Below, in pieces: positions 12,962 through 24,024 of a stretch of DNA of 64,000 nucleotides. Source of the DNA: Lineus longissimus. Taxonomy: Eukaryota > Nemertea > Pilidiophora > Heteronemertea > Lineidae. Within the stretch, counting starts at the first letter, position 1. Each line of letters begins with the position of its first letter. The notes beneath the pieces were generated by a model. The model was not told where the DNA came from. It did no database searches and saw nothing but the letters and a program-made list of their open reading frames with translations. A program made the translations under genes and the position numbers. The stretch covers positions 22,508,599-22,572,598 of the forward strand of contig NC_088309.1 of NCBI RefSeq assembly GCF_910592395.1, given 5' to 3'.

Positions 12962-13250
12962 GTTCGTGATCAAACTGACATCCTGTGTTTGATGGGTTTT
13001 CTGGTCACCGGCCGTGGTCTGATATATGGCTGCTCAGTCAGCAAATATACTTTATTCAATATTTGCAGAAGTTGGACCAACAATCTACCTGCACCTCAGA
13101 ATTCACTACATTGCGATTGGCCGACATCTACAAGGACATTGGCTTATCAGCTTAGCTGTCAACATTTGCCCACTGGTTTCGTGGTTAATAGCCTGGCTAA
13201 TGGACGGTAGGCTAGCGATATCCTATCATGGATTGGGTGATACATCATAG
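12962..13250 (+). other. overlapping hydrophobic ORFs, unassigned
   Basis: An acceptor-like TTCTTTAG ends at 12961. One frame is open from 12962 to 13210, and a second from ATG 13026 to 13250 encodes a hydrophobic 74-residue peptide with two possible membrane segments. No family recognised and no donor chosen. Could be a frame-broken gene fragment or chance. Confidence 0.15.
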
Positions 13251-13996
13251 ACAATCTGTTATTACCGTTATAAAACGAAGATTGGCCAATCGTTGTTCTT
13301 GGGGCCAAGTTTCAACTTCTCAACATTTTGGATTTTGTATTCATTAGTCAAATTTAACATGTTTAAGGTGTTTCAAGGTGTTACATGTAGAAACGCGAAA
13401 TAGACGAGAAACAGTACTTTGGGGCGGCTGAATCAATTAAAGCTATTTTCTCGGCGCGCATCATTTCTCTCCGGGCACGACTCAGTTGGACCATTTCTAG
13501 TGACTATTTTTTCAGAATAGCCATTAGTTGGACCCTCTTTAGATTCATAATTTAGTCTGATAAGAACTCCTGCCATAGGACTATCGCTTGTCGCGACTGC
13601 TATACCTCCGATACTTCCCCGCAATAACGTTGTCGTCGTCAGGGCTTAGGATCAAGATCACGTGACTAAAAGGTAAATCGATGCCTCGCATGATCTGTCT
13701 CATCTATGCGATGCCTCTGATGAGCAGTGGAGACCACCCCTTTATCCAAGACGTCGATTGCAGCCTTGCCTTAGGAAAGTTACATGGGTTCTATTGAAAT
13801 GCGGATTACATGTAGCTCGGCGGACGTTAAGTTTTTGCATTATCGTTCTTGATCAAGGATGTTCAGGCAGTGCCCATTATTTAGTGTATCAATTCTACTA
13901 ATCATTTTCGGACAGTTATATGGAATTTCATGGTTGTGATGGAATGTGTTGAGCGCGAGATTCGTCAGAGCCTATCCTTGAGACAGTTATATCACA

Positions 13997-14090
13997 ATGG
14001 GTGGTTACGAAGATCTAATGAGTGGGGATCCCCCATCAGATGCAATATGGATTCTCTCGAGTACCTTTATCATATTTACCATGCAGTCAG
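13997..14090 (+). CDS. AMT: Amt-2 exon 1
   Basis: ATG 13997, donor CAG|GTAGGT. Encodes an acidic short N-terminus and the first membrane helix (AIWILSSTFIIFTMQSG). Twin of the isolated exon at 5355-5448. Confidence 0.92.
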
Positions 14091-17000
14091 GTAGGTCAGA
14101 GCTTCCTACCTTAACTTCTCTGCTCTTTCCGTATGAGGAGATGGCAACATTTGGTAAAGAAAGAGAGGTCACTAGAATTTCGTACCGCTAACTTCTCTGC
14201 TACACATCCGTAGAGAGAAAGGTCAGCATTTGGTACCATTTCCGCGTCAGAAATGGCGGTCATGACCTTTGGTGAATGCGTCATCGAAATGCTAGTTAAG
14301 ACTAAAAGGGGGTTATGCGGCGTCACCAGGACGATTTCCTTCTTTATCCGGTACTGGAGCCACGGGTCTTGTAAACGACTGGGTTGATTCATCAGTTGAT
14401 TGGGTTTAAAAAGTCTCCTCAACAAGGCCTTGCCATCTCTCTCTTTATACAAAAGGGCTGCCATTTGAATATTTACATTGAGTTGCTTATCAATATCGAC
14501 CAATCAATACCTTCCTCTATATAGATTTGTGTGTCCTGATGAAAACTAATGGAGAATTTACAGCGGGTCAGTCCTTATTATTTCTATTTACAGAAAAAAG
14601 TAAAATGAAAAAAGTCAATGAATTGACCAATTATTTAATTACAAGACTCTGCCCTAGATAGAGCGTGAACGATTTTTTTCCATATACCGACCGCTTAGAA
14701 GGGAGATCCCGGCATCTTTCGAAAGGAAGCAAGAAAGTAGGCAAGCACTCAACATCATAAGATCTCGTAGTCAACTTGAATCTAGATCAAAATGACCGTA
14801 ATCGAATTTGATTTCTTGTACACCAGTTTCCCTGGCGCCACTTCTTTCTTACCTTCTAGCCACTTTACACATACTTCCTTTTATTATAATCATTGACCTG
14901 CCGATCGGACGATTGACTATAAAGACGGTTTTTTTCAATTGGCGAAATGTCTGGGCGGAAATTGCCACCATTCATCAAAGATGGCCGCCATACAAATATG
15001 GTCGTCATAATTAAATGTCAATAGAGAAACATATCAATCACCGTGTATAAAGAAACACGCCTAAACGGGAACATTACCCTTGACCATAACAGAGGAAAGC
15101 TTCCTTTGTGTAGGATGAATAAGATGGATATGCTTTGGTCATGATTTTATAAAACGCGGCTGCTCCTTCATGTCCTTTGAACAGTGATGAGTAAAATGGT
15201 CAATTTCTGAATAAAGTGACCTCGAGAATTACCTGGCTTGTACTCGTTGCGTTCTAAAAGAGGGAGCTTTCGCAAAGCCCCCCAAACGTCAACGTGTATA
15301 CCTATCCCAGTGCCGGTTCGACATCAACAATGAGATAGGCGTTCATGTTTGCGTTTCGAGGAATTTACCTTATCTGATGACAACGAAGGATACGGCATTG
15401 TTTAGCTGCTGCTTTCTAGCACCGTATAAATGATCGCAGACCTTGGTCAAACAAACGGCTCGATCCAATTTCCTCCCTCTCAAAAATTAATATCGAGGAA
15501 TAGTCAGTGTGTCAGTGAATAGGATGTGAGTGTTATCAGTAATGAGCAGTTTAGCTTTCAATGGATTAAACTGCAGAACCTCAAGTGATTTATATTGAAT
15601 ATCAATAAGCTATTTCTAACATAAATACATGTACCTTTTGAAATTACGAGTAGTTACTGTTGAACCATCATTTTATTACGAGTCACATTTGTGTGGCACT
15701 CATTTGTGATAACTTTGCCCTTACTAGAGTTGCATATAGTTTTTGTATCATTGTAATCTCTGAATAAGTTTTGGCAAGTGGGGTGTTTGTTATTTTGTTG
15801 TTTTGTTTTGTTGCTTTTGTTTTTGTTTTTGTTTTTGTTTTTTTGGGGGGCAAACACCTCCCGTGGCGTTTTCGAGTTAACAATCTCCCTGAAAAACATG
15901 TTATATGCAGCACTTTGGGGGGGGGGGGCAATTATCTAACGTGCGGTTCATTTTCTTTCATCTAATCACCCAGCTGCAAACAGAAGGTTTTTATCATGTT
16001 TTTAATAAAAACAATTTCCAGAACATTCCTTTAATCTTACAAGCTAGGAGAATGGATCAATTCGGTGCCATCGAAGACTGGTGTATCTAGTTTAACAGGA
16101 ATATCTATTAGTACCTTGCACCTTGGTCCTTTAAACTGCTATTCGAGCAAAATTTTACTATAACTATAACTTTTACTTCTTGTACTTACTCTATCTTTGT
16201 AACAGGCTTCGGACTGCTGGAAAGTGGTTCAGTCACACCAAAAAACGAGGTCAACATTATGGTCAAGAACGCTGCTGACGTTATCTTTGGAGGGTTCACC
16301 TACTGGATATTTGGCTATGCATTTAGTTTTGGGGAGGATGAACCCATAACAAACTTCTTCTGCGGCTGGGGAAACTTCTTCGTCCATGTTGAGAATGAGA
16401 CCGATATTGGCTGGGTCTATTCCAAGTTCTTTTTTCAAGCGTCTTTCGCGACTACAGCCACTACTATTGTATCAGGTGGGTATGTAATAACCATCGGTGT
16501 CTTACAACAATGGCATGTCCTTGGTCAGCGAAGAGATACCTATAGTATCGGAATCGCTTGAAACGAGGTGGTAATATTGTCGGCTACGTTACCTATACCT
16601 CGTTTATTCTGTCCCCAGACTGGCTACCAGGGAACCACAATGCTCTAATGTACGTAACGTATTACAAAGATACTCATTTGTGTAGACGTTGTATATTTTT
16701 TCGCCAATCATTCAGTTTGATATTGTGAAAAATTTGCGTGACGCCGATGTAGCTGACGGTCTGCACGAACTGCCTTGAAAGTCTTCCTTCATGCGTGTAA
16801 TTGAAATAAGCTTTTAAGGATGTGGCTCAACGCTCGTTCGATTTTAAATTCAAGTTCTAGTGCATCTGTTGAGTCCCATCCAGCATTAAGTGATTCAGAG
16901 TGAAAACAAAGGTTAAATTGAAGTGTATCTGTGGGTTCGATCGGTTTATTTCTTGACGCTATCTATGCCGAGCTAGGAGCATGTTTAACCTGAATACTGA

Positions 17001-20000
17001 ATCTGAAAACATGGCTTCGATGAACGGCGGGTCTTCGTTTCAGGCGATAAAACCAATCCGTCCTGTGGAAATACCAGGTCTTGCCTCGCATCTTGCCCTG
17101 TACCAGGATATGTTAACATTATATTGTAATTCAGCACATCTATAAATCTGACTTGAAAGTGTAGCATCTGAAATTCTGAAAATCATTCTCCTTTTCAGGT
17201 GCAATGGCTGAACGCATCAAACTTGAAGCGTACATTGTATTCTCCTTGCTCAATACTTTTGTATTCTGCTTCCCTGCTCATTGGGTTTGGGGAGGACAGG
17301 GTTGGCTCGCCAATCTGGGCGTGATTGACATTGCAGGAGCAGGTCCCGTCCATCTCGTCGGAGGCGTTACTGGGTTGATATCTACGTTGATGCTGAAACC
17401 TCGGCATGGTCGGTTTGACTCGGTGAGGGCTCCACCAATGGGCTCACCGACCAATGCAGTTCTGGGAATGTTCATGTTATGGTATGTGTAAAGTTTGCAG
17501 TTATAGCGAAAGAATTAAACGAATAAACAGAATAATTCCTACTCTCACACAAGTATATACGATAACAGTCTTGTTGGATAAAAATTTCATGAAAATATCA
17601 TAACATCAAAAATATCACGAAAAACATAAACAAATGTATCTCGGTCAAGAATAACGAAACTACCAATGCCATAATTTAGGACTTAGAACATCTGCGACAG
17701 AAAGAATCTACTAAAGAAGGTAATCTTGTCTTTAACACTTGATTCCATCGTTCACACTTTGAAATTGAATTGAGATTTTCTAATTTGATATATATGATAT
17801 TTTCTCTTCCCCAGGTGGGGATGGTTAGGGTTCAACTGCGGCAGCACTTTTGGAATCTCGGGCTCAAAATGGAAATTGGCCGCTAGGTAAGATTGGTTAC
17901 AGAGAACAGCAGTCACTGGCAAAAGTGGGTCTAACGTTTGCTATACGCCACAAGGTCCACTCTTTCTAATCACTGATCTGTAATTTTTATCTGATCTCGA
18001 ATGCTTACGGTAATGCCGTTTGTTGAACATTCGTCGGAAGAAAGAAGACGTGTCCGAAGGACTAAGCAAACTATAGTTGAGTTACATTTATTATGGCCAC
18101 TTCGCGGCCCAAGACAAATGTATATACGTATGTCGAGCATGTTGAGCATGCTGAGGTAATTTTACCACAAATAGAAACCTAAAACCGAATTTCCTATTTT
18201 GCAGGTCGGCTGTTGCGACCATCACGGCATCCATGGCAGGTGGAATTGTGGGCATGACTTTCAGGTGAGTGTAGGGTGCTGATCACTCCCTGGTCTCCCG
18301 GTCATGAACGAATTGGTGGCAGAGATGGGATGGGAAGGTGCAAAACTGAGGACTACTCGGGAGGGGAACATCGCCCTTGATAACGCACCAGCGTATATCT
18401 CAAGAGCAGGATTGTACAAGCACAAAAACCGGAAACTGTGAAATGCCTTCGAGATGTTTCAGAGAAAACATAGAAAAAGGGTTTAGAGTGCCATCGCTCG
18501 TGAAGAACGTCACAATCTTCTGCTATATGAGCAAAACCAAAGCTAGATTCATATAGTGTAAACTTTGTCAACGGAAGAAATTCGAGAACTGCTTCACGGT
18601 TAACCGATTTCATCCACTTGAAGGAGTAGTTTCACTAAGAGAGAGCAGTTTTCCGCTGTGCATGTGGTCACCTCCACACCAAGACAAAACCTGGCGGGTA
18701 TTTGGTACTATCAAATGTCGACGACCAAAGCTGGAAACGATTTAGAGTTACCAGTCCCTAAGAGTTAGTCGAGATCTCTTTTCATTTCAGCTACATAGTG
18801 AAGAAGAGGAAGTTTGACGTGGCCTTGATGATCAATGGGATATTGGGATCGTTGGTAGGAATAACAGGTGATATGTGATTCGTTATCGCTCATTCATGGT
18901 CATGGGTTGTCCGATGTCCGAGCAAAGAGTGTATCTTTAGATACTGCCGACTTTGAAGTTTCACTAGGGGATATAAACTGCTTCCTTTTTTATGTGCGAA
19001 AACACCAAGAATTGGAGTGCCATTTTATCGTAAAGTGCACTCATACAGGAATGAACCAATGAAGCTGAAATTTATTACCCCTGAAGAAAATGACTGTCGC
19101 GTACAGATGTGCCAACGAATCATAGTTCACACGGGCATTGGTGTTGTCATGAACACGGGGATTTCGTCCCATGAGGTAGGTAAACAACTAACCCGTCGAA
19201 TAAACTACGTTGTTCAGGAACGAAACATAAAATGATAAATCCTCTCTTTTTAGGATACTGTGCCTTGGCCCAGCCGTGGGAGGGGTTCGTCATTGGGTCA
19301 GTTGGGGGTCTCATCGGTGTTACAGGGGATCTTCTTTTAGATCACCTGAAGATTGACGACCCAGTAGGTAAGTCTAATCCGACTACCCGAGCTTACTAAA
19401 TTGCGTGAATTATCAAACGACTCGGAAATTTTCATGTTTTGATGAATGGAAAAAGAATGAACCAGGTTATTGCATGTAAAATACTCTCAGAGTAAACAAG
19501 GATCGTGCATCTATGACCGTAATCTATCATCATCTGAAAACAGACCTATAGTAGTACATCAGCCACATGAGATGATATCTGCTGCTACTACCCATGATTG
19601 AGATCTGCTTACATGTACCAAAGGTTCTTAGTGTTGCTTTCCAATGTTGAAACTTTCATACGGAACAAATCCACTAAAATTTATCGATGCCCGCCTATAT
19701 CTTGTTTCTTTCGTTTAAAGGTGTCGTTCCAGTCCATTGTTTGGGTGGCATTTGGAGTTTGCTCGCAGTTGGTCTTTTCACCAGGCAGGACGCCTTGCGA
19801 CCACTTCTCAAGGTCCAACGAACCAATGACACTGGTCTCTTCCATGTAAGTACAACCACGGGACGGTTGAGAAACAGACCATTGATACTGGTGCCTTTCA
19901 TGTGAGTACATGTGATGGGATAGTTGAGGAGAAGACCAGATATACTGCTCCATCCCATGTATTAAGTACATGTGAAGGGGGAAGCACATGTACATTGAGG

Positions 20001-21054
20001 AGACGGCCGATGATACATGTACCTGTCCGTCCCATGCAAGTATACGTGATTGTGTTGATTTTTTAATAATCAATAATCGATCCTTACGTGTTTTGACTTT
20101 CAAACTGTTTAGGTTTGCTGCATTATGATTTCTTCAAAGCACACCAAATTGCTTGTAATCTTCTCTACAATTCCTTTTCAGGGAGGAGGTTTCAGACTGC
20201 TCGGTGTTCAAACTCTCGCCGTACTGAGCATATCTGCATGGACAATCGTCGTGGCGTTCATCTTCTTAAAACTAATAGACTTAACGATTGGATTACGACT
20301 ATCATTGGAGCACGAACTTCTTGGGGCAGATATTGTAGAACACGATATAGGTGACGTTATATATGATAAACAAAAAAATAGGATCGTAGCGATAAATGGA
20401 CAGTGTTTGGACGATGTCATGGACGGGGCAGACGACCACAACCGAGAGGATGTGAAATCAAGAACGGCGCATAATTCGAAACGAAAAACGAGAACTTTCA
20501 GTGATTTCCGGACAGCGCGAAGGTTCACAGTGAGTTCCAACAGCCATCAAAACAATGCATACAGTAATGGAAAATTAAATTCACCCGCTAGTTTGCGGAG
20601 GTTTTCTACGCAGAGCCTTCACGGAGACCTCACGGGACGACCCCGCTTACGAATGAGGCGTGGAAGCTCGGCTTACGGAAAACGCATTAATAGTCCATTA
20701 AATAGTCTTGACTTTTTTCGTGAAGCTAGTATATTTCATATCAGTGATAGACATTCGGGCGTTGTTACAATTCCCAATTTAACCGAAGTTGTGACAAACG
20801 TTGACGAAAGGGGACAGGCGAACAGAAATGGCGTCTCGCGTTCTAGTATAAATGGTCGAAACGGCAGTGGCGGCGTGTTGAATGACTCTTTTGATATGGA
20901 GGAAGAAAAAACGGAGACAGTCATTAACGAACCTTATTTGGTACTACGGAATGGAATTGGCCAAAATGCTCACAATCCAACTATTCTTTTGAACGAGGAT
21001 GTCGAACCTCCGGAGGCAGTCGTTAATTTAAATGACGCCTCAACATACCTTTGA
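13997..21054 (+). CDS. AMT: Amt-2: AMT-type ammonium transporter, complete
   Basis: Complete AMT-family transporter of 655 residues for ammonium/ammonia movement across the plasma membrane. Exons 13997-14090, 16206-16475, 17199-17481, 17815-17886, 18205-18264, 18791-18867, 19254-19367, 19721-19845 and 20182-21054 total 1968 nt in one frame. N-terminus matches AMT1-type proteins (FIIFTMQSGFGLLESGSV, then KNEVNIM). Pore residues by alignment to E. coli AmtB: Trp152 and Asp165 (W148, D160), His173 and His329 (the H168/H318 pair), all present. About eleven membrane helices, the last near 376-396, followed by LLGADIVEHD (411-420) of the regulatory tail. The remaining 235 or so residues are an unusually long Ser/Asn/Arg-rich cytosolic tail with RRFT (478), RRFS (504) and RRGS (524). 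Paralog of Amt-1 in tandem, same strand. Start chosen because exon 1 has the only ATG before the first helix and no acceptor just upstream. Confidence 0.95.
14091..16205 (+). other. Amt-2 intron 1
   Basis: GT-AG intron of 2115 nt. Contains a T/G-rich low-complexity tract (about 15788-15842) and a run of 12 G (15917-15928). No other gene seen. Confidence 0.85.
16206..16475 (+). CDS. AMT: Amt-2 exon 2
   Basis: Acceptor AACAG, donor GTGGGT. Encodes FGLLESGSVTPKNEVNIM, the second and third helices, and FFQASFATTATTIVSG, the conserved segment before the fourth helix. Confidence 0.95.
17199..17481 (+). CDS. AMT: Amt-2 exon 3, first pore His
   Basis: Acceptor CTTTTCAG, donor GTATGT. Encodes AMAERIKLEAY, AHWVWGGQGWL (pore Trp), VIDIAGAGPVH (Asp165, His173) and the next helix. 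The corresponding DNA in Amt-1 is interrupted by an intron before VIDVAG. Confidence 0.95.
17815..17886 (+). CDS. AMT: Amt-2 exon 4
   Basis: 72 nt between CCCCAG and GTAAGA, encoding WGWLGFNCGSTFG and a short loop. Ends in phase 2 inside an Arg codon; this intron is absent from Amt-1. Confidence 0.93.
   Translation: MGMVRVQLRQHFWNLGLKMEIGR
18205..18264 (+). CDS. AMT: Amt-2 exon 5
   Basis: 60-nt exon between TTGCAG and GTGAGT, encoding SAVATITASMAGGIVGMTF, one membrane helix. Confidence 0.92.
18791..18867 (+). CDS. AMT: Amt-2 exon 6
   Basis: 77-nt exon between ATTTCAG and GTGATA, encoding YIVKKRKFDVALMINGILGS. Confidence 0.92.
19254..19367 (+). CDS. AMT: Amt-2 exon 7
   Basis: 114-nt exon between TTTTTAG and GTAAGT, encoding YCALAQPWEGFVIGSVGG and a helix, ending KIDDPVG. 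Confidence 0.93.
19721..19845 (+). CDS. AMT: Amt-2 exon 8, second pore His
   Basis: Acceptor TTTAAAG, donor CAT|GTAAGT. Encodes VVPVHCLGGIWSLL with His329, then a loop. Its last 24 nt and the donor are the first unit of a fourfold tandem repeat (19822-20048), so three donor-like copies follow in the intron. Confidence 0.92.
19822..20048 (+). repeat. tandem repeat of exon end plus splice donor, 4 units
   Basis: Units begin at 19822, 19878, 19935 and 20006 (56, 57, 71 and about 43 nt). Each starts with a version of ACCAATGATACTGGT and carries a CCATGTAAGTA-like junction at 19846, 19902, 19959 and 20036. Unit 1 spans the exon 8/intron 8 border; units 2-4 lie in the intron. Unit 2 keeps a good donor (CATGTGAGTA); unit 3 is interrupted (GTATTAAGTA) and unit 4 has GC instead of GT. 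The third unit also has an inserted ACATGTACA-like segment. Confidence 0.85.
20182..21054 (+). CDS. AMT: Amt-2 last exon with long C-terminal tail
   Basis: Acceptor CTTTTCAG. Encodes the last helix (about residues 376-396), DLTIGLR, LLGADIVEHD and a 235-residue hydrophilic tail, ending in TGA 21052-21054. Frame is open throughout with coding-like composition; RRFT, RRFS and RRGS motifs occur at 478, 504 and 524, and an acidic stretch MEEEKTET near 604. Confidence 0.93.
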   Translation, partial: GGGFRLLGVQTLAVLSISAWTIVVAFIFLKLIDLTIGLRLSLEHELLGADIVEHDIGDVIYDKQKNRIVAINGQCLDDVMDGADDHNREDVKSRTAHNSKRKTRTFSDFRTARRFTVSSNSHQNNAYSNGKLNSPASLRRFSTQSLHGDLTGRPRLRMRRGSSAYGKRINSPLNSLDFFREASIFHISDRHSGVVTIPNLTEVVTNVDERGQANRNGVSRSSINGRNGSGGVLNDSFDMEEEKTETVINEPYLVLRNGIGQNAHNPTILLNEDVEPPEAVVNLNDASTYL

Positions 21055-21474
21055 TTTGAAATGCGATTAGTGTCTTGCCTTCGTATCCATTTGATATTAG
21101 ATGTTTGATACTCACTGTCTTTTTACCTCGTTTAGGTTACTACCCTAACGTTATAAATTTATATGTTTTCGGCCGCTTTATCAATTCCGTACTCTTAGAA
21201 CAGTCATTACCCTGCGGAGGCGATAGCCTAATTTAGTTGGTTATAGTCGTATTTTCGATAAGAAATCTTGTTTATGATTGCGTAAAGAGTGCCTGCCGCT
21301 ATGAGAAGCGTAAACCAAACTTGCAATATGCTTTTTCTCTGAATCCTTGCATCAATTCTTCCTGCAAACTTTACTACTCTGTCCATACGATGGTAGTCCA
21401 TGGCACGCCAGAGGGTTTTCTTGGAAGAAAATCGGAATTATGTGCTTTTTTGTAGAAATAACATTGTTGCATAG

Positions 21475-21480
21475 AATAAA
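21475..21480 (+). promoter_or_regulatory. candidate poly(A) signal of Amt-2
   Basis: AATAAA 420 nt after the Amt-2 stop codon. Position suits a 3' UTR; use is inferred. Confidence 0.45.
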
Positions 21481-23274
21481 CACGTTGTTCACGAATTATT
21501 GCCTGTAGAATCTCTGAAACTGGTTATACGGCGCAAACATGGGTGGTAATCTTAATGAACAACCACAAAATACCATGTTCTGCAATTATTCTATCTGCAA
21601 TGTTTAACTAAACACATCATTTGTATTCAGTGATAACACATGTTTTAACAAATATATGAAATGTTATACTAAAATAATATTTTTCTTTTATCACGATGAG
21701 GTTTCTTACCTAATTGCCTTCTTGCCGTCAGCATTTCGGGCGTTAACAGATTTGAAAACGACAACAACTAATTTGTATCAGCTGCCCGAATCTCCAGGCT
21801 ATAAGGCGACATAGGCGTTTCGAATGACACACCACTTAAAGACATGTATCAGTATCTGTAATGTCCTTGGCAGCACATTGATCCTGAAACCTGGAGTACG
21901 CCTGGGCCGAATCCTAAAATTACCGCATATCTCATTTTCAACGCACTACATGCATGTACCCCATAAAACACCATCTACGTGTCAAAAGTTGCACCTGAAC
22001 TCGCCTGAGCACGGCGAACTGTACAGTCAGTGGAAATTTGACAGCCAGCGAAAGGAAGCTGGTCGTTCTGCTCAAAAGCACTCCAAATGACATGCCCTTG
22101 CAGGGTCATTGCAGGGTCAAAGAGAAATCTGTCGAAAAAGAGAGTCATTTTCAAGACTTTTCCGGAAACGACGGGGTTAAGGGCGAACCTTAAATCACAC
22201 CTGCCATACCCATGGGGGCTATATGACGTGTTGCTGTCTTCACCTCTTCACTCTTCCTTTAAGTCCCCTGAAGAAGACAATGAGGGTTTTTGATTTGTAT
22301 TGCAACTCTCAGAATCATGTTTAAAGATTTCAAGACAACGCTCTTGAGTCTTCTCGGCAACGAAGAACCAACCAAGAAACGCTTGAGGTATGTTTTTGCT
22401 ATTTCTTTTTTTGCCGGCTTCGCGGGTACATGTACATGTATGCACGTCACTCGTTCAGTAATTTAGTAAAGATAACTGTTTCATTTGCAATCCTTTACTA
22501 CTCTGGTAGTTCCTATTGCAAAAACTATGAAAGTAGTTGTATGCTATTCGTTGCTGCGACTTGAGACGTAGCCATTCAATACAGCATTAACGATTGTGGT
22601 TGAAATGCCACTGGTTTAATTACACTCACTCGTCATGTTGTGATGACTCCGTCGCAGGTCGCAGCGAGTAAAATCGCTCGTTTGCGGGGACAATTAACAA
22701 AAATGATATGCAACGTCAATCTCACTTCTTGGTATTTTCCGCTGATGACAAATGAGTATGATTCGAAGTATTATTTCATTTTTTTTTTTACTTTCTTCGC
22801 AAAACCCTTCATCTATCATTAACAACACTGTGCTAAATACCTGCCAGATTGTGTGAGCCATATTTTACAAAAAGCGACAGAAGAAATTTACCTGTGCTTT
22901 CCTGTTATGGGTTGATGAGATACATGTAAAATCAAGGATTGCAAGGGCGTCTATATGTTGAATAGATGTGTGTGTTACGTATTGACGAAGTCAAAGCGAC
23001 AAGAACATCACTGTGACAACAGACACCCTTCCTCTTCCACACTCCCCGGATGTCGTATCATAACACGCAATATCATGGATTGACGCATAAACTAGGTTAA
23101 TGAAATAAACACGAAGATTGTATACCGTATCAACTATATATTTCATTATAAATTACATGCGTACATGACTTTGACGCAGACTAATGCTTAGAATGTCATG
23201 TTGTATGACATATTTGTTTATTCATATAACAAGTCATAACAATGTTTGACCAGTCCTTATGCTATTCCTTCCAG
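21481..23274. other. intergenic stretch, no gene recognised
   Basis: No exon with recognisable product. One ACATGTACATGTA 13-mer at 22428-22440. May hold the unseen 5' exon(s) of the downstream gene. Confidence 0.5.
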
Positions 23275-23740
23275 TCTGCCAACAAGAAAGGAACGCACCA
23301 ATACCCGGCCGCTGGAAGAGTGTAGCAATTATCCTCGTCTGCAACGTTTTGGTACAATACAGAACTTCTCCCAAGTTGTCACCCCAAAGAGCGAAAATGC
23401 ATTCTACATACCCACGTCTCGAGGGGTCTGTCAAACCCACGAATATATCAAGAGGCCGGGAAAAAGCCGACGAGACAGTTTCGCCCACGAAGAAAAGCCT
23501 AATGGATCAGATCAAGCGAGATTCGTGAAACGACATAAGACGCCTATTGAACCAGACTTTGGGACTAATGCAGATCCAAGCTCGATCGCCGCCATGACTT
23601 TGCGGCACCTCAAAACAGAGACTGAGTTTGGGTTCACCACCCTTAAGGAGATGCCCCACACGTGCAATAGCGAGTCACTCTTTCATCGGCCTACCAAGAA
23701 GAGACTTTCAGTGACAGATCAGGGGGTTCGGGGTAGTTGA
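23275..23740 (+). CDS. candidate coding exon, possible N-terminal part of the CNBD gene
   Basis: Acceptor CTTCCAG ends at 23274, then a frame is open for about 154 codons to TGA 23740. The product is hydrophilic and basic, with RRDS and KKRLSV motifs, and has no recognised domain. A weak donor (CGGG|GTAGTT) ends an exon at 23732 in phase 1, exactly the phase needed for the cyclic-nucleotide-binding exon at 25252. Alternatively this is a terminal exon of another transcript: an AATAAA lies at 23803-23808. A second frame is open from 23259 to 23528, which weakens the frame argument. No start codon chosen; the first exon is unknown. Confidence 0.42.
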
Positions 23741-23994
23741 CTGTAACGAACAAGTTTATCAGTTATTGTTTTTAAATGTGACTGGTTCCGTTCAGGAACG
23801 GAAATAAATTGGACACTTTGATAAGTCGTAAAAAGTTTTGAAATTATTTCCCAGTTATGTTATAGCGCACTGAATACACTGTGTTCACTATTATAGAAAT
23901 ACTATGAATGGAAAGGTTTCATCGCATTGGTTTGCGTAATTACTGCAACGCAGCGAGAGAATATAATTTCCAGCGAGTCTGACATGTGTAAACC

Positions 23995-24024
23995 CCCTCA
24001 CCTCCTCACCTCACCTCCTCACCG
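23995..24024. repeat. CCTCACCTCCTCACC low-complexity repeat
   Basis: CCTCACC/CCTCCTCACC units repeated over 30 nt. Pyrimidine-rich; no other signal. Confidence 0.7.

Larger units (their letters stand above)
5449..13996. other. 8.5 kb stretch without recognised gene (intergenic or first intron)
   Basis: If the exon at 5355 belongs to Amt-2 this is part of its first intron. It contains a near-perfect hairpin (8316-8379), a 16-bp direct repeat (9726-9741 and 9747-9762), and a pair of overlapping ORFs at 12962-13250 with no recognised similarity. No AMT-like exon was found in it. Confidence 0.55.

Noticed and set aside
19681-20103. 140-codon minus-strand ORF
   Set aside because: Antisense to Amt-2 exon 8 and to its tandem donor repeat; the repeat keeps the frame open.
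20208-20540. 110-codon minus-strand ORF
   Set aside because: Lies wholly opposite the last exon of Amt-2; no independent support.
1-21054. bacterial-type amtB/glnK arrangement
   Set aside because: Genes have introns, no PII-like gene is present, and the proteins are of the eukaryotic AMT type.
23259-23528. 89-codon ORF in a second frame of the candidate exon
   Set aside because: Shorter than the frame ending at 23740 and without a compatible phase to the next exon; kept only as a caution.
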